Source: Pseudomonas fluorescens Q2-87
GTDB taxonomy: Bacteria > Pseudomonadota > Gammaproteobacteria > Pseudomonadales > Pseudomonadaceae
DNA: 64,000 nucleotides
Direction of reading: 5' to 3'
Assembly: GCF_000281895.1 (NCBI RefSeq)
Contig: NZ_CM001558.1
Coordinates: 4,096,556 to 4,160,555, forward strand
Under the pieces are notes generated by a model, which was not told the origin of the DNA, made no database searches, and worked only from the letters and a program-made list of their open reading frames with translations. Numbering within the stretch: position 1 is the first letter of the stretch; each line of letters begins with the position of its first letter. A program made the translations under genes and the position numbers. Below are positions 48,509 to 56,412 of this stretch, piece by piece.

Positions 48509-50157
48509 TTCTCCGACATCCGGAAGTACATTCGGCGCACGCGCTCATGCTGTTGCGGGGTCAGCAATTGCCCAGCCGGCTCGTCCGTGGCCGGTTCAAA
48601 GGCGTCGCGAATTTCCTTGGGCTGGATCAGGAATACCCGCACCGTGTTGGCCGAACGATGCTGGCGATAGCTGAACAAGCGACCAATCCACGGGATCGAA
48701 CCCAACACCGGCACCCGCCCGATCTGCTCGCCATGGTCGTCGCGGGTGAAACCGCCCACCAGCAGGCTTTTGCCCTGGGGCACCCGCGCCACGGTATTGA
48801 TGCGGGTACGCCCCACCGTCGGCAGCGCGCCCTGACGCTCGCCCTGGCCGGGACTCTCGATTTCGTTGCCATCTTCTATGTTGAGCGACATTTCGATCTC
48901 GTCCGCCTGGGCGAAACGGGGCAGTACGCTCACCAGCGTGCCGTAGGTCACGTGCTGCAAATCGACGCTGCGCTCACCCACCAGCGGGGCATAGAAGGTG
49001 CGGTTGTTGTCGAAGATCGCCGGCACGTTTTCCTGCGTCAGGATCACTGGCCGCGAAACGACGTTGGCGCGGTGGGTGCGTTCCAGCGCCATGACTTGGG
49101 TCACGAATGAAACGCCATCCAGCGTGGTCGCCGAACCGGCATTGAGCGATGCGCTGAAGGCGCTCCCGGACTTCACCGCGCCTTGCCAGTTGATGCCCAA
49201 CTGGTTGAGCTCGTCCTTATGCAGGTCGATGATCCACAGCGACAATTCGACGTGCCGTTTCGGCGTGTCCAGCGCACTCACCAGGTTCTCGATAAAGTGC
49301 ACCTGCTCCGGCAGACCCTTGACCAGCAGGCTGTTGGTGTCCGGATAGGCCACCACCCGAATGTTGCCGGCGGCCACTTCCCGGGCAATCACTCGGGGCG
49401 CCGTCGGGTCCTGGTCCGAAGGCGATCTCGCCAGGCCCTCCAGGGGGAATACTGGCATCGCTCCAGCCGATCGCGGCGCGGAGCCTTGGGCCACTTCCGG
49501 CTCGACGCCCTGCTTTTCACCGCGCAGCAACGCTTCGATGACCGTTGCCAACCCTGGGATGGTCACCTTGTCGTCGCGCAGCTCGTAGTTGCGATCGCTG
49601 ACAAAGGTATTTCGCACATGGATCACGCCGATCTGCTGTTTGCCCAACAGCAACTCCGAGCGCTGGTTGTCCATCAACCCGGCGGCTTGTACCACCAGGT
49701 CGACATACATCGGCGGGCCCGATACATGGAACGTCCGCAGGCCGTCGTGACGCAGCGGGTAGCGGGCATCGTGCAGTCCCGAGCGCCCGAGGAATGCCTG
49801 AAGCTTGTCCACGGTCAGGGTTTGCAGCGACATCATCGAGCTTTTGATTTCCGAAGCGTCATAGAGATAAATCGCCTGGCCATCGCTGTACCAGATCAAC
49901 CCCATTTGCCCGGCGAGGCGCTCGAACGTTCGTTGCGGCGTGCGCAGGTCGAACGTACCGCCGATGCGCTTGTTGGCGGCAACCTTGCTGACAATGACTG
50001 GCATGCCCAATGGTCCGGACAATTCGCTGAAAAACGTCCGCGCGCTTTGTTCCCGGGCCTCGAAGGTGTAGACATCGGCCTGCACCGCGAGGGGCGCCAG
50101 CAGCACGAGGCCTGAGCAGAGGAATAAAAGGCCGAGGGACGTCAAGCGCAGGCTCAT
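48505..50157 (-). CDS. invG: T3SS outer-membrane secretin InvG (SctC)
   Basis: Outer-membrane secretin ring, 550 residues (Salmonella InvG 562). It has a signal peptide (about 1-26), periplasmic N-domains (ARTFFSELSGPLGMPVIVSK, HFIENLVSALDTPKRHVELS) and a C-terminal secretin barrel (VVSRPVILTQENVPAIFDNN; PQGKSLLVGGFTRDD; VPVLGSIPWIGRLFSY). No invH pilotin gene is present in the window. The start MSLRLTSLGL overlaps the invF stop by four bases. Confidence 0.95.
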   Translation of the reverse strand: MSLRLTSLGLLFLCSGLVLLAPLAVQADVYTFEAREQSARTFFSELSGPLGMPVIVSKVAANKRIGGTFDLRTPQRTFERLAGQMGLIWYSDGQAIYLYDASEIKSSMMSLQTLTVDKLQAFLGRSGLHDARYPLRHDGLRTFHVSGPPMYVDLVVQAAGLMDNQRSELLLGKQQIGVIHVRNTFVSDRNYELRDDKVTIPGLATVIEALLRGEKQGVEPEVAQGSAPRSAGAMPVFPLEGLARSPSDQDPTAPRVIAREVAAGNIRVVAYPDTNSLLVKGLPEQVHFIENLVSALDTPKRHVELSLWIIDLHKDELNQLGINWQGAVKSGSAFSASLNAGSATTLDGVSFVTQVMALERTHRANVVSRPVILTQENVPAIFDNNRTFYAPLVGERSVDLQHVTYGTLVSVLPRFAQADEIEMSLNIEDGNEIESPGQGERQGALPTVGRTRINTVARVPQGKSLLVGGFTRDDHGEQIGRVPVLGSIPWIGRLFSYRQHRSANTVRVFLIQPKEIRDAFEPATDEPAGQLLTPQQHERVRRMYFRMSEK

Positions 50158-51080
50158 CGGCTCACTTGGCCTGGCAAGTAAGTAATGTCCGCCAGGCTGC
50201 TGGGCGCAAAGCCCACTAGTTCGCGAACCTCCTTGGAAAAATGCGACGACGAGGCAAAACCGAACTCCAGCGCCACATCGGTCAACGAGCCGTCGTGCAG
50301 GCTCATGTTCAACAGCGCCTGGGCTGTGCGCCAGCCACGCAGTGCCGGCTTGGCCGCAGTGCCCAGGGCCTGCCGGCAAAGCCTGCGGAAGTGCGACACC
50401 GAGACCCCGTAGCGTTGCGCCAGGGTATTGAGCTTTTCGCTGCGCGTGCCTTGCTCCAGCAGAAACCGCACGAGCCCGTAACTTTCGTGATGACGCAACG
50501 TGTCGGCAAAAGCACGGTAGGCCAGCGCACCGCCCATCGCTTGCTCGATGTACCAGCGTTCGAGCCGTTGCCGGGAGCGGACGATGTCATTCGCCACGGG
50601 CAACAGCGCCCACGCTGCCACGTCACCCTTCTGCCGCGCCTCATCGAAGGCATCGCTCATGTCGAAAAAAGCCTGCAACGTCATCAGTGGCGCTTCGCAG
50701 ACGGGCAGCACATGCAACTCGCCGCCCCGCCATTGCAGCGAATCACCCAGCACGACCAGCCCTTCCCAACCGACCGGCAGGCAGTGACTGAGGCCAAAGG
50801 GTGCTGCATTCAGTTGGACCGGGCTTTGGGCTACGCGCAGGTGAAGCACGCGTTCGCGCAGATCGGGCCATGCCATGGAGCGAAATGATTTGTCCTGCAC
50901 ACCGGTCTCCTTGGCTGCGTGGCGTTGGAAGGCCGACAGGATGAAAGACCCCGCGCCGGGAATCTTGATGAAAAGCTGATGGCGCACGCTGGCATATGCC
51001 TTGCACCGTTTTTGTTCATCGGTGCCCAGGCCAATGGCGGAATGAGTGCCACACTGTTTGAAGGACAACGGCGTCGTCAT
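50154..51080 (-). CDS. invF: AraC-family T3SS activator InvF
   Basis: AraC/XylS regulator that, with SicA, activates sip/effector promoters in Salmonella. The C-terminal DNA-binding region (about 205-300) is close to Salmonella InvF: YGVSVSHFRRLCRQALG, GWRTAQALLNMSLHDGSL, FASSSHFSKEVRELVG. The 308-residue frame is longer than Salmonella InvF (216-249). The start at 51080 is the first ATG and might be too far upstream; Met69 is an alternative. It is the first gene of the T3SS array and diverges from nasS, 59 bases away. Confidence 0.88.
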   Translation of the reverse strand: MTTPLSFKQCGTHSAIGLGTDEQKRCKAYASVRHQLFIKIPGAGSFILSAFQRHAAKETGVQDKSFRSMAWPDLRERVLHLRVAQSPVQLNAAPFGLSHCLPVGWEGLVVLGDSLQWRGGELHVLPVCEAPLMTLQAFFDMSDAFDEARQKGDVAAWALLPVANDIVRSRQRLERWYIEQAMGGALAYRAFADTLRHHESYGLVRFLLEQGTRSEKLNTLAQRYGVSVSHFRRLCRQALGTAAKPALRGWRTAQALLNMSLHDGSLTDVALEFGFASSSHFSKEVRELVGFAPSSLADITYLPGQVSR

Positions 51081-51096
51081 CCGGCCTGCCCTGGCA

Positions 51097-51120
51097 GCCG
51101 TCCGGGTACGGCGCTTTTTT
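51097..51120 (+). terminator. Terminator-like hairpin just upstream of nasS
   Basis: GCCGT-ccgggt-ACGGC followed by gcTTTTTT on the plus strand, twenty bases before the nasS ATG. It could attenuate nasST or end antisense transcription from the invF side. The two ANTAR-type loops seen at 53095 and 56455 are not clearly present here. Confidence 0.5.
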
Positions 51121-51139
51121 ATGTGGAAGGTGATGCGCG

Positions 51140-52351
51140 ATGAATGAAGTTCCAGCCAACCCCCTGGCTTGGGTCAACGGCAGCGATGCCCCGGAAAAGA
51201 GCGCGGTCAACCTCGGTTTCATGGCCTTGAGCGACTGCGCCCCGGTGGTGGTAGCGGCCACCCAGGGCTTCGCCCAACCCTATGGCCTGACGTTGAATCT
51301 CAAGCGCCAGGCATCCTGGGCCAACCTGCGGGACAAGCTGGTCAGCGGCGAAATCGATGCCGCCCATAGCCTGTACGGCCTGGTCTACGCCGTACACCTA
51401 GGCATCGGCGGCGTCGCACCGACCGACATGGCCGTGTTGATGGGGCTGAACCAGAACGGCCAAAGCATCAATCTGTCCCATGGCTTGCAGGCCCAGGGCG
51501 TGACCAGTCCTGAAGCACTGGAACAGCACGTGCACCAAACTCGCCCGAAACTCACCTTCGCCCAGACGTTCCCCACCGGCACCCACGCCATGTGGCTTTA
51601 CTACTGGCTCGCCGCCCAGGGCATCCATCCGTTGTCGGACGTCGACAGCGTGGTGGTGCCGCCACCGCAAATGGTCGCGCACCTGCAAGCCGGGCGGATC
51701 GATGGGTTTTGTGTCGGCGAGCCCTGGTGCGCCAGCGCGGTGAAGCAGAACCTCGGTTTTACCTTGGCAACCACCCAGACCATTTGGCCTGACCACCCGG
51801 AAAAAGTCCTTGGCTGCACCCGTGCGTTCGTCGAGCAGTACCCCAATACCGCCCGTGCCCTGGTGATGGCGATCCTCGAAGCGAGCCGCTTCATCGAACA
51901 AAGCACTGAAAACCGTCGCAGCACCGCGCAACTGTTGAGTGCCCCCGAATACCTCGACGCACCGCTCGATTGCATCGAGCCCCGCCTGTTAGGGATTTAT
52001 GCCGACGGCTTGGGCAACAGCTGGCAGGATCCCCACGCCATGCGCTTCCATGGCAAAGGCGAGGTGAACTTGCCGTACCTGTCGGACGGCATGTGGTTCA
52101 TGACCCAGTTCCGCCGCTGGGGCCTGCTGCGCGAAGACCCCGATTACCTGGCCGTGGCCCAGGAGGTCCAGCAACTCAAGCTGTACCGCGAAGCCGCTGG
52201 AGCACTGGGCATCGCGTCCCCGCGCCAAGATATGCGCAGCAGCCAACTGATCGACGGCAGCACCTGGGACGGCTCGGATCCGGCCGGTTACGCCCGTGGC
52301 TTCAAACTGCACGCCTTGAGCGATGCGGCTCCCCTTCTCGCCAGCCGCTGA
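51140..52351 (+). CDS. nasS: Nitrate-sensing regulator NasS
   Basis: A 403-residue protein of the NrtA/CmpA nitrate-binding family (SAVNLGFMALSDCAPVVVAA; FPTGTHAMWLYYWLAAQGI; FCVGEPWCASAV) without any signal peptide. It is therefore a cytoplasmic sensor, not a periplasmic binding protein. In the known NasST system NasS sequesters NasT until nitrate or nitrite binds. The ATG is preceded by GGAAGGTGA. It is 14 bases upstream of nasT. Confidence 0.94.
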   Translation: MNEVPANPLAWVNGSDAPEKSAVNLGFMALSDCAPVVVAATQGFAQPYGLTLNLKRQASWANLRDKLVSGEIDAAHSLYGLVYAVHLGIGGVAPTDMAVLMGLNQNGQSINLSHGLQAQGVTSPEALEQHVHQTRPKLTFAQTFPTGTHAMWLYYWLAAQGIHPLSDVDSVVVPPPQMVAHLQAGRIDGFCVGEPWCASAVKQNLGFTLATTQTIWPDHPEKVLGCTRAFVEQYPNTARALVMAILEASRFIEQSTENRRSTAQLLSAPEYLDAPLDCIEPRLLGIYADGLGNSWQDPHAMRFHGKGEVNLPYLSDGMWFMTQFRRWGLLREDPDYLAVAQEVQQLKLYREAAGALGIASPRQDMRSSQLIDGSTWDGSDPAGYARGFKLHALSDAAPLLASR

Positions 52352-52365
52352 CAGGAGCCTTGAAC

Positions 52366-52941
52366 ATGCTGCGTATCCTGCTGATCAACGACACTGCGAA
52401 GAAAGTCGGTCGCCTCAAGGCGGCCCTGACGGAGGCCGGATTCGAAGTCATCGACGAATCCGGCTTGACCATCGACCTGCCGGCGCGCGTCGAAACAGTG
52501 CGTCCGGACGTGATCCTGATCGATACCGAGTCACCCGGACGCGATGTCATGGAACAAGTGGTGCTGGTCAGTCGTGACCAGCCACGACCGATCGTCATGT
52601 TTACCGACGAGCACGACCCGGATGTGATGCGCCAGGCGATCAAGTCCGGCGTCAGCGCCTACATCGTCGAAGGCATCCATGCAGCGCGCCTGCAACCGAT
52701 CCTCGACGTGGCCATGGCCCGCTTCGAAAGCGACCAGGCCTTGCGCGCCCAGCTCCTGGCCCGCGACCAGCAACTGGCCGAGCGCAAGCGCATCGAACTG
52801 GCCAAGGGCATGCTGATGAAGATGAAGGACTGCAACGAAGAACAGGCCTATACCCTGATGCGCCGCCAGGCCATGAGCCGCCAGCAGAAGCTGATCCAGG
52901 TGGCGGAGCAGATCATTGCCATGAACGAATTGCTGGGCTGA
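52366..52941 (+). CDS. nasT: ANTAR transcription antiterminator NasT
   Basis: A 191-residue response-regulator-like protein. A receiver-type domain (about 1-120, with the usual aspartate Asp53 in ILIDTESPGRD) is joined to a C-terminal ANTAR RNA-binding domain (about 125-186; ERKRIELAKGMLMKMKDCNE, EEQAYTLMRRQAMSRQQKL). It should bind the hairpins found upstream of the transporter and nirB. The start at 52366 has CAGGAG upstream and gives the family N-terminus. Confidence 0.95.
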   Translation: MLRILLINDTAKKVGRLKAALTEAGFEVIDESGLTIDLPARVETVRPDVILIDTESPGRDVMEQVVLVSRDQPRPIVMFTDEHDPDVMRQAIKSGVSAYIVEGIHAARLQPILDVAMARFESDQALRAQLLARDQQLAERKRIELAKGMLMKMKDCNEEQAYTLMRRQAMSRQQKLIQVAEQIIAMNELLG

Positions 52942-52967
52942 AAGCCTTGTAGCGCCTGGGCCGGCGC

Positions 52968-53040
52968 CTTCGCGAGCAAGCTCGCTCCCACAGGTCCTGC
53001 GGCCACCGGAATCCAAATGTGGGAGCGAGCTTGCTCGCGA
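52968..53040. repeat. REP pair, family A variant
   Basis: Inverted units cttcgcgagcaagctcgctc and its complement lie just past nasT. The core has 'agctcgc' instead of 'agcccgc'. Confidence 0.88.
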
Positions 53041-53064
53041 TAGGCTTCTGCCAATGCCTGCTGT

Positions 53065-53080
53065 TGGCACAGTTCTCGCT
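53065..53080 (+). promoter_or_regulatory. Sigma-54-type promoter of the nitrate transporter
   Basis: TGGCAC followed by TCGCT, with GG (53066-53067) and GC (53078-53079) separated by exactly ten bases. The expected start near 53091 lies four bases before the first ANTAR hairpin, which strengthens both predictions. Confidence 0.7.
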
Positions 53081-53090
53081 TAAGCCATCC

Positions 53091-53182
53091 CACAGGTAAC
53101 CAACGGCGGTTGCCCCACCTACGACAAAGACGTCGCATACCCTCCTCGCCCCTCTGGCGAGCCGGGTTGCGGCGTTTTTTTT
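53091..53182 (+). promoter_or_regulatory. NasT-responsive antitermination leader upstream of the transporter
   Basis: Hairpin P1 (53095-53114) has a seven-pair stem with one G-U and the loop AACGGC. Hairpin P2 (53122-53135) is CGAC-AAAGAC-GTCG. Both loops have A at 1 and G at 4, the ANTAR recognition rule. A long terminator overlaps P2: ACGTCGCATACCC (53130-53142) pairs, with one bulged T, with GGGTTGCGGCGT (53164-53175). It encloses CTCGCC/GGCGAG and is followed by eight T (53175-53182). P2 and the terminator cannot form together. Confidence 0.85.
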
Positions 53183-53281
53183 GCTTTGGCCCCAACGTCC
53201 GGGGTCGGTGGGGTCGCCATGACGGCGCACCACCTCGAAGCACTGACTCATTACCCGAGACTTTTACAGCTGAGGTGCGCG

Positions 53282-54493
53282 ATGAATTCAAGCTTCTGGA
53301 AATCCGGCCATACCCCGACACTGTTCGCGGCCTTTCTCTATTTCGACCTGAGTTTCATGGTCTGGTACCTGCTCGGCCCGCTGGCGGTACAGATCTCCGC
53401 CGACCTGCACCTGACCACTCAACAACGTGGGCTGATGGTGGCGACGCCGATCCTGGCCGGCGCCATCCTGCGCCTGTTCATGGGCCTGCTGGCCGACCGG
53501 ATTTCGCCAAAGACTGCCGGCATGGTTGGCCAAGTGATCGTGATCGGCGCGCTGTTCTGCGCCTGGAAACTGGGCATTCACAGCTATGAGCAGGCCCTGC
53601 TGCTGGGGCTGTTCCTGGGCATGGCCGGCGCCTCATTTGCCGTCGCCTTGCCGTTGGCCTCCCAATGGTATCCACCTCAACATCAAGGCAAGGCCATGGG
53701 CATTGCCGGTGCAGGCAACTCGGGCACCGTGTTCGCGGCGCTGATCGCACCGGTCATCGCCATGTCTTTTGGCTGGACCAACGTGTTCGGCTTTGCATTG
53801 ATTCCACTGGTGCTGACCCTCGTTCTGTTCGCCTGGCTGGCCAAGAACGCCCCCGAGCGGCCAAAAGCCAAATCCATGGCCGATTACCTCAAGGCACTGG
53901 GTGATCGCGACAGCTGGTGGTTCATGTTCTTCTATAGCGTGACCTTTGGCGGTTTCATCGGCCTGGCCAGCGCCCTGCCCGGCTACTTCAACGACCAATA
54001 TGGCCTGAGCCCGGTGACTGCCGGCTACTACACCGCCGCTTGCGTCTTCGGTGGCAGTCTGATGCGGCCACTGGGCGGCGCTCTGGCGGACCGTTTCGGC
54101 GGCATCCGCACGTTGCTGGGCATGTACACCGTGGCAGCCATCTGCATCGCCGCAGTGGGCTTCAACCTGCCAAGCTCCTACGCGGCCCTGGCCCTGTTCG
54201 TGTGCACCATGCTCGGCCTCGGAGCGGGCAACGGCGCGGTGTTCCAGCTGGTACCGCAACGTTTCCGCCGCGAAATCGGCGTGATGACCGGGCTGATCGG
54301 CATGGCCGGCGGCATCGGCGGCTTCGCCCTCGCGGCGGGCATGGGTGCGATCAAGCAAAGCACCGGTAGTTATCAACTGGCGCTGTGGTTGTTCGCAAGC
54401 CTGGGTGTCCTGGCCTGGTTCGGCCTGCACGGCGTCAAGCGTCGCTGGAGGACCACTTGGGGTTCGGCCGCCGTCACCGCGGCTCGGGTATAA
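53282..54493 (+). CDS. nasA: Nitrate transporter, NNP/NarK-NasA family (MFS)
   Basis: Inner-membrane nitrate/nitrite transporter of 403 residues with twelve predicted helices. The nitrate signature stretches are present: GAGNSGTVFAALIAPVIA and MAGGIGGFALAAGMGAI, plus the conserved arginine in ILRLFMGLLADRISPK. The ATG at 53282 follows GAGG; the longer frame covers the leader. It is regulated by the sigma-54 promoter and ANTAR leader just upstream. The symbol follows P. aeruginosa usage. The kinase/phosphatase gene starts nine bases downstream. Confidence 0.92.
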   Translation: MNSSFWKSGHTPTLFAAFLYFDLSFMVWYLLGPLAVQISADLHLTTQQRGLMVATPILAGAILRLFMGLLADRISPKTAGMVGQVIVIGALFCAWKLGIHSYEQALLLGLFLGMAGASFAVALPLASQWYPPQHQGKAMGIAGAGNSGTVFAALIAPVIAMSFGWTNVFGFALIPLVLTLVLFAWLAKNAPERPKAKSMADYLKALGDRDSWWFMFFYSVTFGGFIGLASALPGYFNDQYGLSPVTAGYYTAACVFGGSLMRPLGGALADRFGGIRTLLGMYTVAAICIAAVGFNLPSSYAALALFVCTMLGLGAGNGAVFQLVPQRFRREIGVMTGLIGMAGGIGGFALAAGMGAIKQSTGSYQLALWLFASLGVLAWFGLHGVKRRWRTTWGSAAVTAARV

Positions 54494-54502
54494 CCAGCCC
54501 CC

Positions 54503-56173
54503 ATGAGCCTGCAACTGAGTTTCGCCGAAGCCAGTGCCATCGGCCCGCGGGAGGAAAACCAGGACGCCCTGCGCCTGGTCACCCCGGCCCCGGCCCTGGC
54601 CGCCAGCAAGGGTTACCTGTTCGCCATCGCCGACGGCGTGAGCCAGTGCGCCGATGGCGGATTGGCTGCCCGTTCGACCTTGCAGGCCTTGGCCCTGGAC
54701 TATTACTCCACACCACAGACTTGGGGCGTGGCCCAGGCCCTGGACCGCTTGCTGCTGGCGCAGAATCGCTGGCTGCAAGCCAACGGTGGCGGACAACCGC
54801 TGCTCACCACGGTCAGCGCCCTGGTCCTGCGGGGCCGACGCTTCACCCTGGCCCACGTGGGCGATTGCCGGGTCTATCGCTGGCACGACAATCACCTGCA
54901 ACGGGTCAGCGAAGACCACGTCTGGGAACAACAGGGCATGCAGCATGTGCTCAAGCGTGCCCTGGGCCTGGACCAACACCTGATCCTTGATTTCCTTGAC
55001 GGCGAGTTGCGCACCGACGAAACCTTCGTCCTGCTCAGCGACGGCGTCTGGGCGGTACTGGGGGACACCGCCATTGCCGGCATCCTTCGCGACCAGCCGG
55101 ACCTGGACCATGCCGCCCAGACCCTGGTCAACGCCGCGCACCTGGCCGGCAGCCAGGACAATGCCAGCGCGCTGTTGGTGCGGGTCGACGCCGTGGGCGA
55201 AGCCAGCATCGGCGATGCGCTGATCCAGTTGCAGCAGTGGCCCCTTCCGCCAGCACTGAAACTGGGGCAAATGTTCGAAGGTTGGCAGATCGAAAGCCTG
55301 CTCGGTCAGAGCCAGCAGTCATTGCTCTACCGAGTGCACGACAGCCAGGGCCAACCCTGGTTGCTGAAAACCCTGCCGACGCAACTGCGGGACGACAGCC
55401 GCGCCGGGCAAGCACTGCTCTCCGAAGAATGGTTTCTCAAACGGGTGGCCGGACGGCAGTTTCCCGAGGTCCATGGCGTTCCCCAGCGGCAGCACTTGTA
55501 TTACGTGATGCGCGAATACCCGGGCATGACCCTGGCCGAACTGTTCGATCAGGGCGGGCCACTGCCGCTGGCTCAATGGCTGGACCTGGCGCAGCGGCTG
55601 GTGCGGGCGGTGGGCCTGTTGCACCGAAGGCAGATCTACCACCGCGACATCAAGCCGGAAAACCTGCACCTGGGCGATGACGGCGAACTGCGTTTGCTGG
55701 ACTTCGGGTTGGCGTACTGCCCAGGCTTGTCCGAAGACCAGGCCAGCACGCTACCGGGCACGCCCAGTTACATTGCCCCGGAAGCCTTCGGCGGCGACGC
55801 GCCGACAGCACGACAGGATTTGTATGCCGTCGGCGTGACCTTGTATTTCCTGCTGACCGGGCATTACCCCTATGGCGAGATCGAGGCGTTCCAGCGTCCG
55901 CGCTTTGGCGTGCCGGTCAGCGCCAACCGCTATCGACCGGACCTGGCCGAATGGCTCGGGCAAAGCCTGGAGCGAGCCGTTGCGGCCGCCCCCGACGAGC
56001 GTTTTGAAACGGCCGAGGAATGGCTGCTGGTGCTGGAACAGGGCGAACGCCGCAGCTTGAACGTAAGGCCCCGGCCACTGCTGGAGCGCGAGCCGCTGAA
56101 GGTCTGGCGGACCTTGGCGCTGGTGTCGTTGGTGATGAATGTCGTGCTGTTGTTTTTGGTGTTCCATTCGTAA
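54503..56173 (+). CDS. Fused PP2C phosphatase / Ser-Thr kinase with C-terminal membrane anchor
   Basis: A 556-residue bifunctional signalling protein. Residues 1-235 are a PP2C phosphatase: REENQDAL, FAIADGVSQCADGG, AHVGDCRVYR, LLSDGVW and SQDNASALLV carry the metal aspartates. Residues about 260-525 are a protein kinase with LLKTLP (catalytic lysine), YHRDIKPENLHL and LLDFGLAYCPG. The glycine-rich loop is degenerate (LLGQSQQSLLYRV). A final membrane helix lies at the C-terminus. Opposing activities in one chain and a place within the nitrate operon are conserved in pseudomonads; its target is not known. It follows the transporter by nine bases. Confidence 0.93.
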   Translation: MSLQLSFAEASAIGPREENQDALRLVTPAPALAASKGYLFAIADGVSQCADGGLAARSTLQALALDYYSTPQTWGVAQALDRLLLAQNRWLQANGGGQPLLTTVSALVLRGRRFTLAHVGDCRVYRWHDNHLQRVSEDHVWEQQGMQHVLKRALGLDQHLILDFLDGELRTDETFVLLSDGVWAVLGDTAIAGILRDQPDLDHAAQTLVNAAHLAGSQDNASALLVRVDAVGEASIGDALIQLQQWPLPPALKLGQMFEGWQIESLLGQSQQSLLYRVHDSQGQPWLLKTLPTQLRDDSRAGQALLSEEWFLKRVAGRQFPEVHGVPQRQHLYYVMREYPGMTLAELFDQGGPLPLAQWLDLAQRLVRAVGLLHRRQIYHRDIKPENLHLGDDGELRLLDFGLAYCPGLSEDQASTLPGTPSYIAPEAFGGDAPTARQDLYAVGVTLYFLLTGHYPYGEIEAFQRPRFGVPVSANRYRPDLAEWLGQSLERAVAAAPDERFETAEEWLLVLEQGERRSLNVRPRPLLEREPLKVWRTLALVSLVMNVVLLFLVFHS

Positions 56174-56179
56174 TGCCCT

Positions 56180-56272
56180 GTGGCGAGGGAGCTTGCTCCC
56201 GCTAGAGCGCGAAGCGGTCGCAGGTTATTGGGTCTGCTTCGCAGCCCAGCGGGAGCAAGCTCCCTCGCCACA
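56180..56272. repeat. REP pair, family B
   Basis: Inverted units gtggcgagggagcttgctcc and its complement lie between the kinase/phosphatase gene and the nirB promoter. Confidence 0.9.
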
Positions 56273-56386
56273 TAAAGCTCAACAGCGCTCCATTAGCGAG
56301 CAACACGCTTTGATTCGGTGCAATAAATCCTCTTCTCCTTCGCTCACCCAGCCTATCCCCCAATAAATCCATGCCTTCAAGCCACT

Positions 56387-56402
56387 TGGCACAACCACTG
56401 CA
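56387..56402 (+). promoter_or_regulatory. Sigma-54-type promoter of nirB
   Basis: TGGCAC and CTGCA place GG (56388-56389) and GC (56400-56401) ten bases apart, the RpoN -24/-12 geometry. The predicted transcript start is near 56413, just upstream of the leader hairpins. Confidence 0.68.
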
Positions 56403-56412
56403 TAATCCCTCT

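Noticed and set aside
53633..55270. Long minus-strand frame across the transporter and kinase genes
   Set aside because: It spans two well-identified plus-strand genes and their junction; composition is typical of antisense shadow in GC-rich DNA.
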